51,540 nt of DNA, from assembly GCA_016781105.1 (NCBI GenBank), contig JADDRA010000079.1, positions 3,659 to 55,198 on the forward strand, in the 5' to 3' direction. Made by a program: the position numbers and the translations under genes. Below the pieces are notes generated by a model. That model ran no database searches, was not told the DNA's origin, and worked only from the letters and a program-made list of their open reading frames with translations. Shown in pieces: positions 50,653 to 51,540 of the stretch. Positions within the stretch are counted from its first letter, which is position 1, and each line of letters starts with the position of its first letter. The stretch comes from Actinomycetota bacterium. Its GTDB lineage: Bacteria; Actinomycetota; Acidimicrobiia; Acidimicrobiales; CADCSY01.

Positions 50653-51030
50653 CTACTTCCTGACCTTCTTCTTGCCCGCCACCGTCTTCTTCGGACCCTT
50701 GCGGGTCCGGGCGTTGGTGTGGGTGCGCTGGCCGTGCACGGGCAGGCCCCGGCGGTGGCGCAACCCCTGGTAGGAGCCGATCTCCATCTTGCGCTTGATG
50801 TCGGTGGAGACCTCGCGGCGCAGGTCGCCCTCGACCCGCAGGTTCTGGTCGACCCAGCCCCGGATCTGGGCCACCTCGTCGTCGGTGAGGTCGCGCACGC
50901 GGGTGTCGGGGTCGACCCCCACGGCGGTGCACACCTCCCGGGCCCGGCTGGGCCCCACACCGTAGATGTAGGTGAGTGACACCTCCAGGCGCTTCTCGCG
51001 AGGGATGTCGACTCCTGAGATCCGTGCCAT
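50653..51030 (-). CDS. rpsM: 30S ribosomal protein S13
   Basis: [64 protein letters not shown]. Confidence 0.97.
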   Translation of the reverse strand: MARISGVDIPREKRLEVSLTYIYGVGPSRAREVCTAVGVDPDTRVRDLTDDEVAQIRGWVDQNLRVEGDLRREVSTDIKRKMEIGSYQGLRHRRGLPVHGQRTHTNARTRKGPKKTVAGKKKVRK

Positions 51031-51032
51031 GG

Positions 51033-51146
51033 CTACCCCTGCCGTTGCTTGTGGCGAGGATTGGTGCAGATCACACGCACGCGGCCGTGCCTGCGGATCA
51101 CCTTGCACTTCTCGCACATCGGTTTGACGCTCGGACGTACCTTCAT
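51033..51146 (-). CDS. rpmJ: 50S ribosomal protein L36
   Basis: [37 protein letters not shown] read from reverse complement (not in ORF track). Confidence 0.96.
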   Translation of the reverse strand: MKVRPSVKPMCEKCKVIRRHGRVRVICTNPRHKQRQG

Positions 51147-51370
51147 CACTTGTACCTGTAGGTGATCCGGCCCCGGGTGAGGTCGTAGGGGGTGAGCTCC
51201 ACCTGGACGCGATCCCCGGGCAGGATGCGGATGTAGTGCATCCGCATCTTTCCCGAGATGTGGGCGAGGACCTGGTGGCCGTTGTCGAGCTCGACCCGGA
51301 ACATGGCGTTGGGCAGCGGCTCGGTCACCTTCCCCTCCAGCACGATCGCGTCTTCCTTGGGCTTTGGCAG
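51146..51370 (-). CDS. infA: Translation initiation factor IF-1, apparent CTG start
   Basis: (L)[76 protein letters not shown] preceded by GGAAGGA-TCGACA. Confidence 0.9.
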   Translation of the reverse strand: MPKPKEDAIVLEGKVTEPLPNAMFRVELDNGHQVLAHISGKMRMHYIRILPGDRVQVELTPYDLTRGRITYRYK

Positions 51371-51540
51371 TGTCGATCCTTCCGGGGGTGTGGGTGGAAC
51401 GAGGAGGGGACGCATCCCTTCACCCGTCGCCGGACAGGACGCGCCGCGGCCCGAGGGCCGGTTCTTCATGGTAGCCACTCGCCCCCCCGCTTCCACAAGC
51501 GATGGGTGGACGGCAACCCGCGGGGGCACCCGGACGGCCC

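Noticed and set aside
51416-51540. Possible map (methionine aminopeptidase) end upstream of infA
   Set aside because: Expected from actinobacterial gene order but the translated frames show no MetAP motif.

Overview
A ~51.5 kb window of a very high-GC actinobacterial-type chromosome, possibly Acidimicrobiia (inferred from gene order and protein style, not proven). It is mostly housekeeping. On the minus strand lie infA-rpmJ-rpsM-rpsK-rpsD-rpoA-rplQ-truA, rplM-rpsI-glmM-glmS-acpS, nnrD-CBS-alr-UDG-tsaE-tsaB-rimI-tsaD, groES-groL with a perfect CIRCE, guaB3-guaA, uvrD, sucC-sucD, purN-purH, folD, metF, icd, an aldehyde dehydrogenase, lon and mdh. The plus strand carries an orphan TadE/TadG pair, a P450, a PGRP amidase and a small accessory island (13.3-17.0 kb). 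No tRNA, rRNA, CRISPR, transposase or phage gene was recognised. The most interesting locus is 14475-16993: a 97-aa protein with an Asp/Ser/Thr repeat tail, a JmjC/cupin oxygenase and a sucrase/ferredoxin-like protein, which I propose as a candidate peptide-modification cassette. Other points are three genes (infA, acpS, the JmjC gene) with no ATG/GTG/TTG at the expected start but an in-frame CTG; a ~1143-aa GlmS-like protein with an N-terminal insertion and a long C-terminal extension; a frameshifted aspartyl protease; two 51-bp 13-25-13 inverted repeats 47 kb apart; four copies of a 20-bp repeat at the glmM start; and a 19-bp divergent, apparently leaderless promoter. Everything was read by eye from the sequence and the ORF track; no database search was run.
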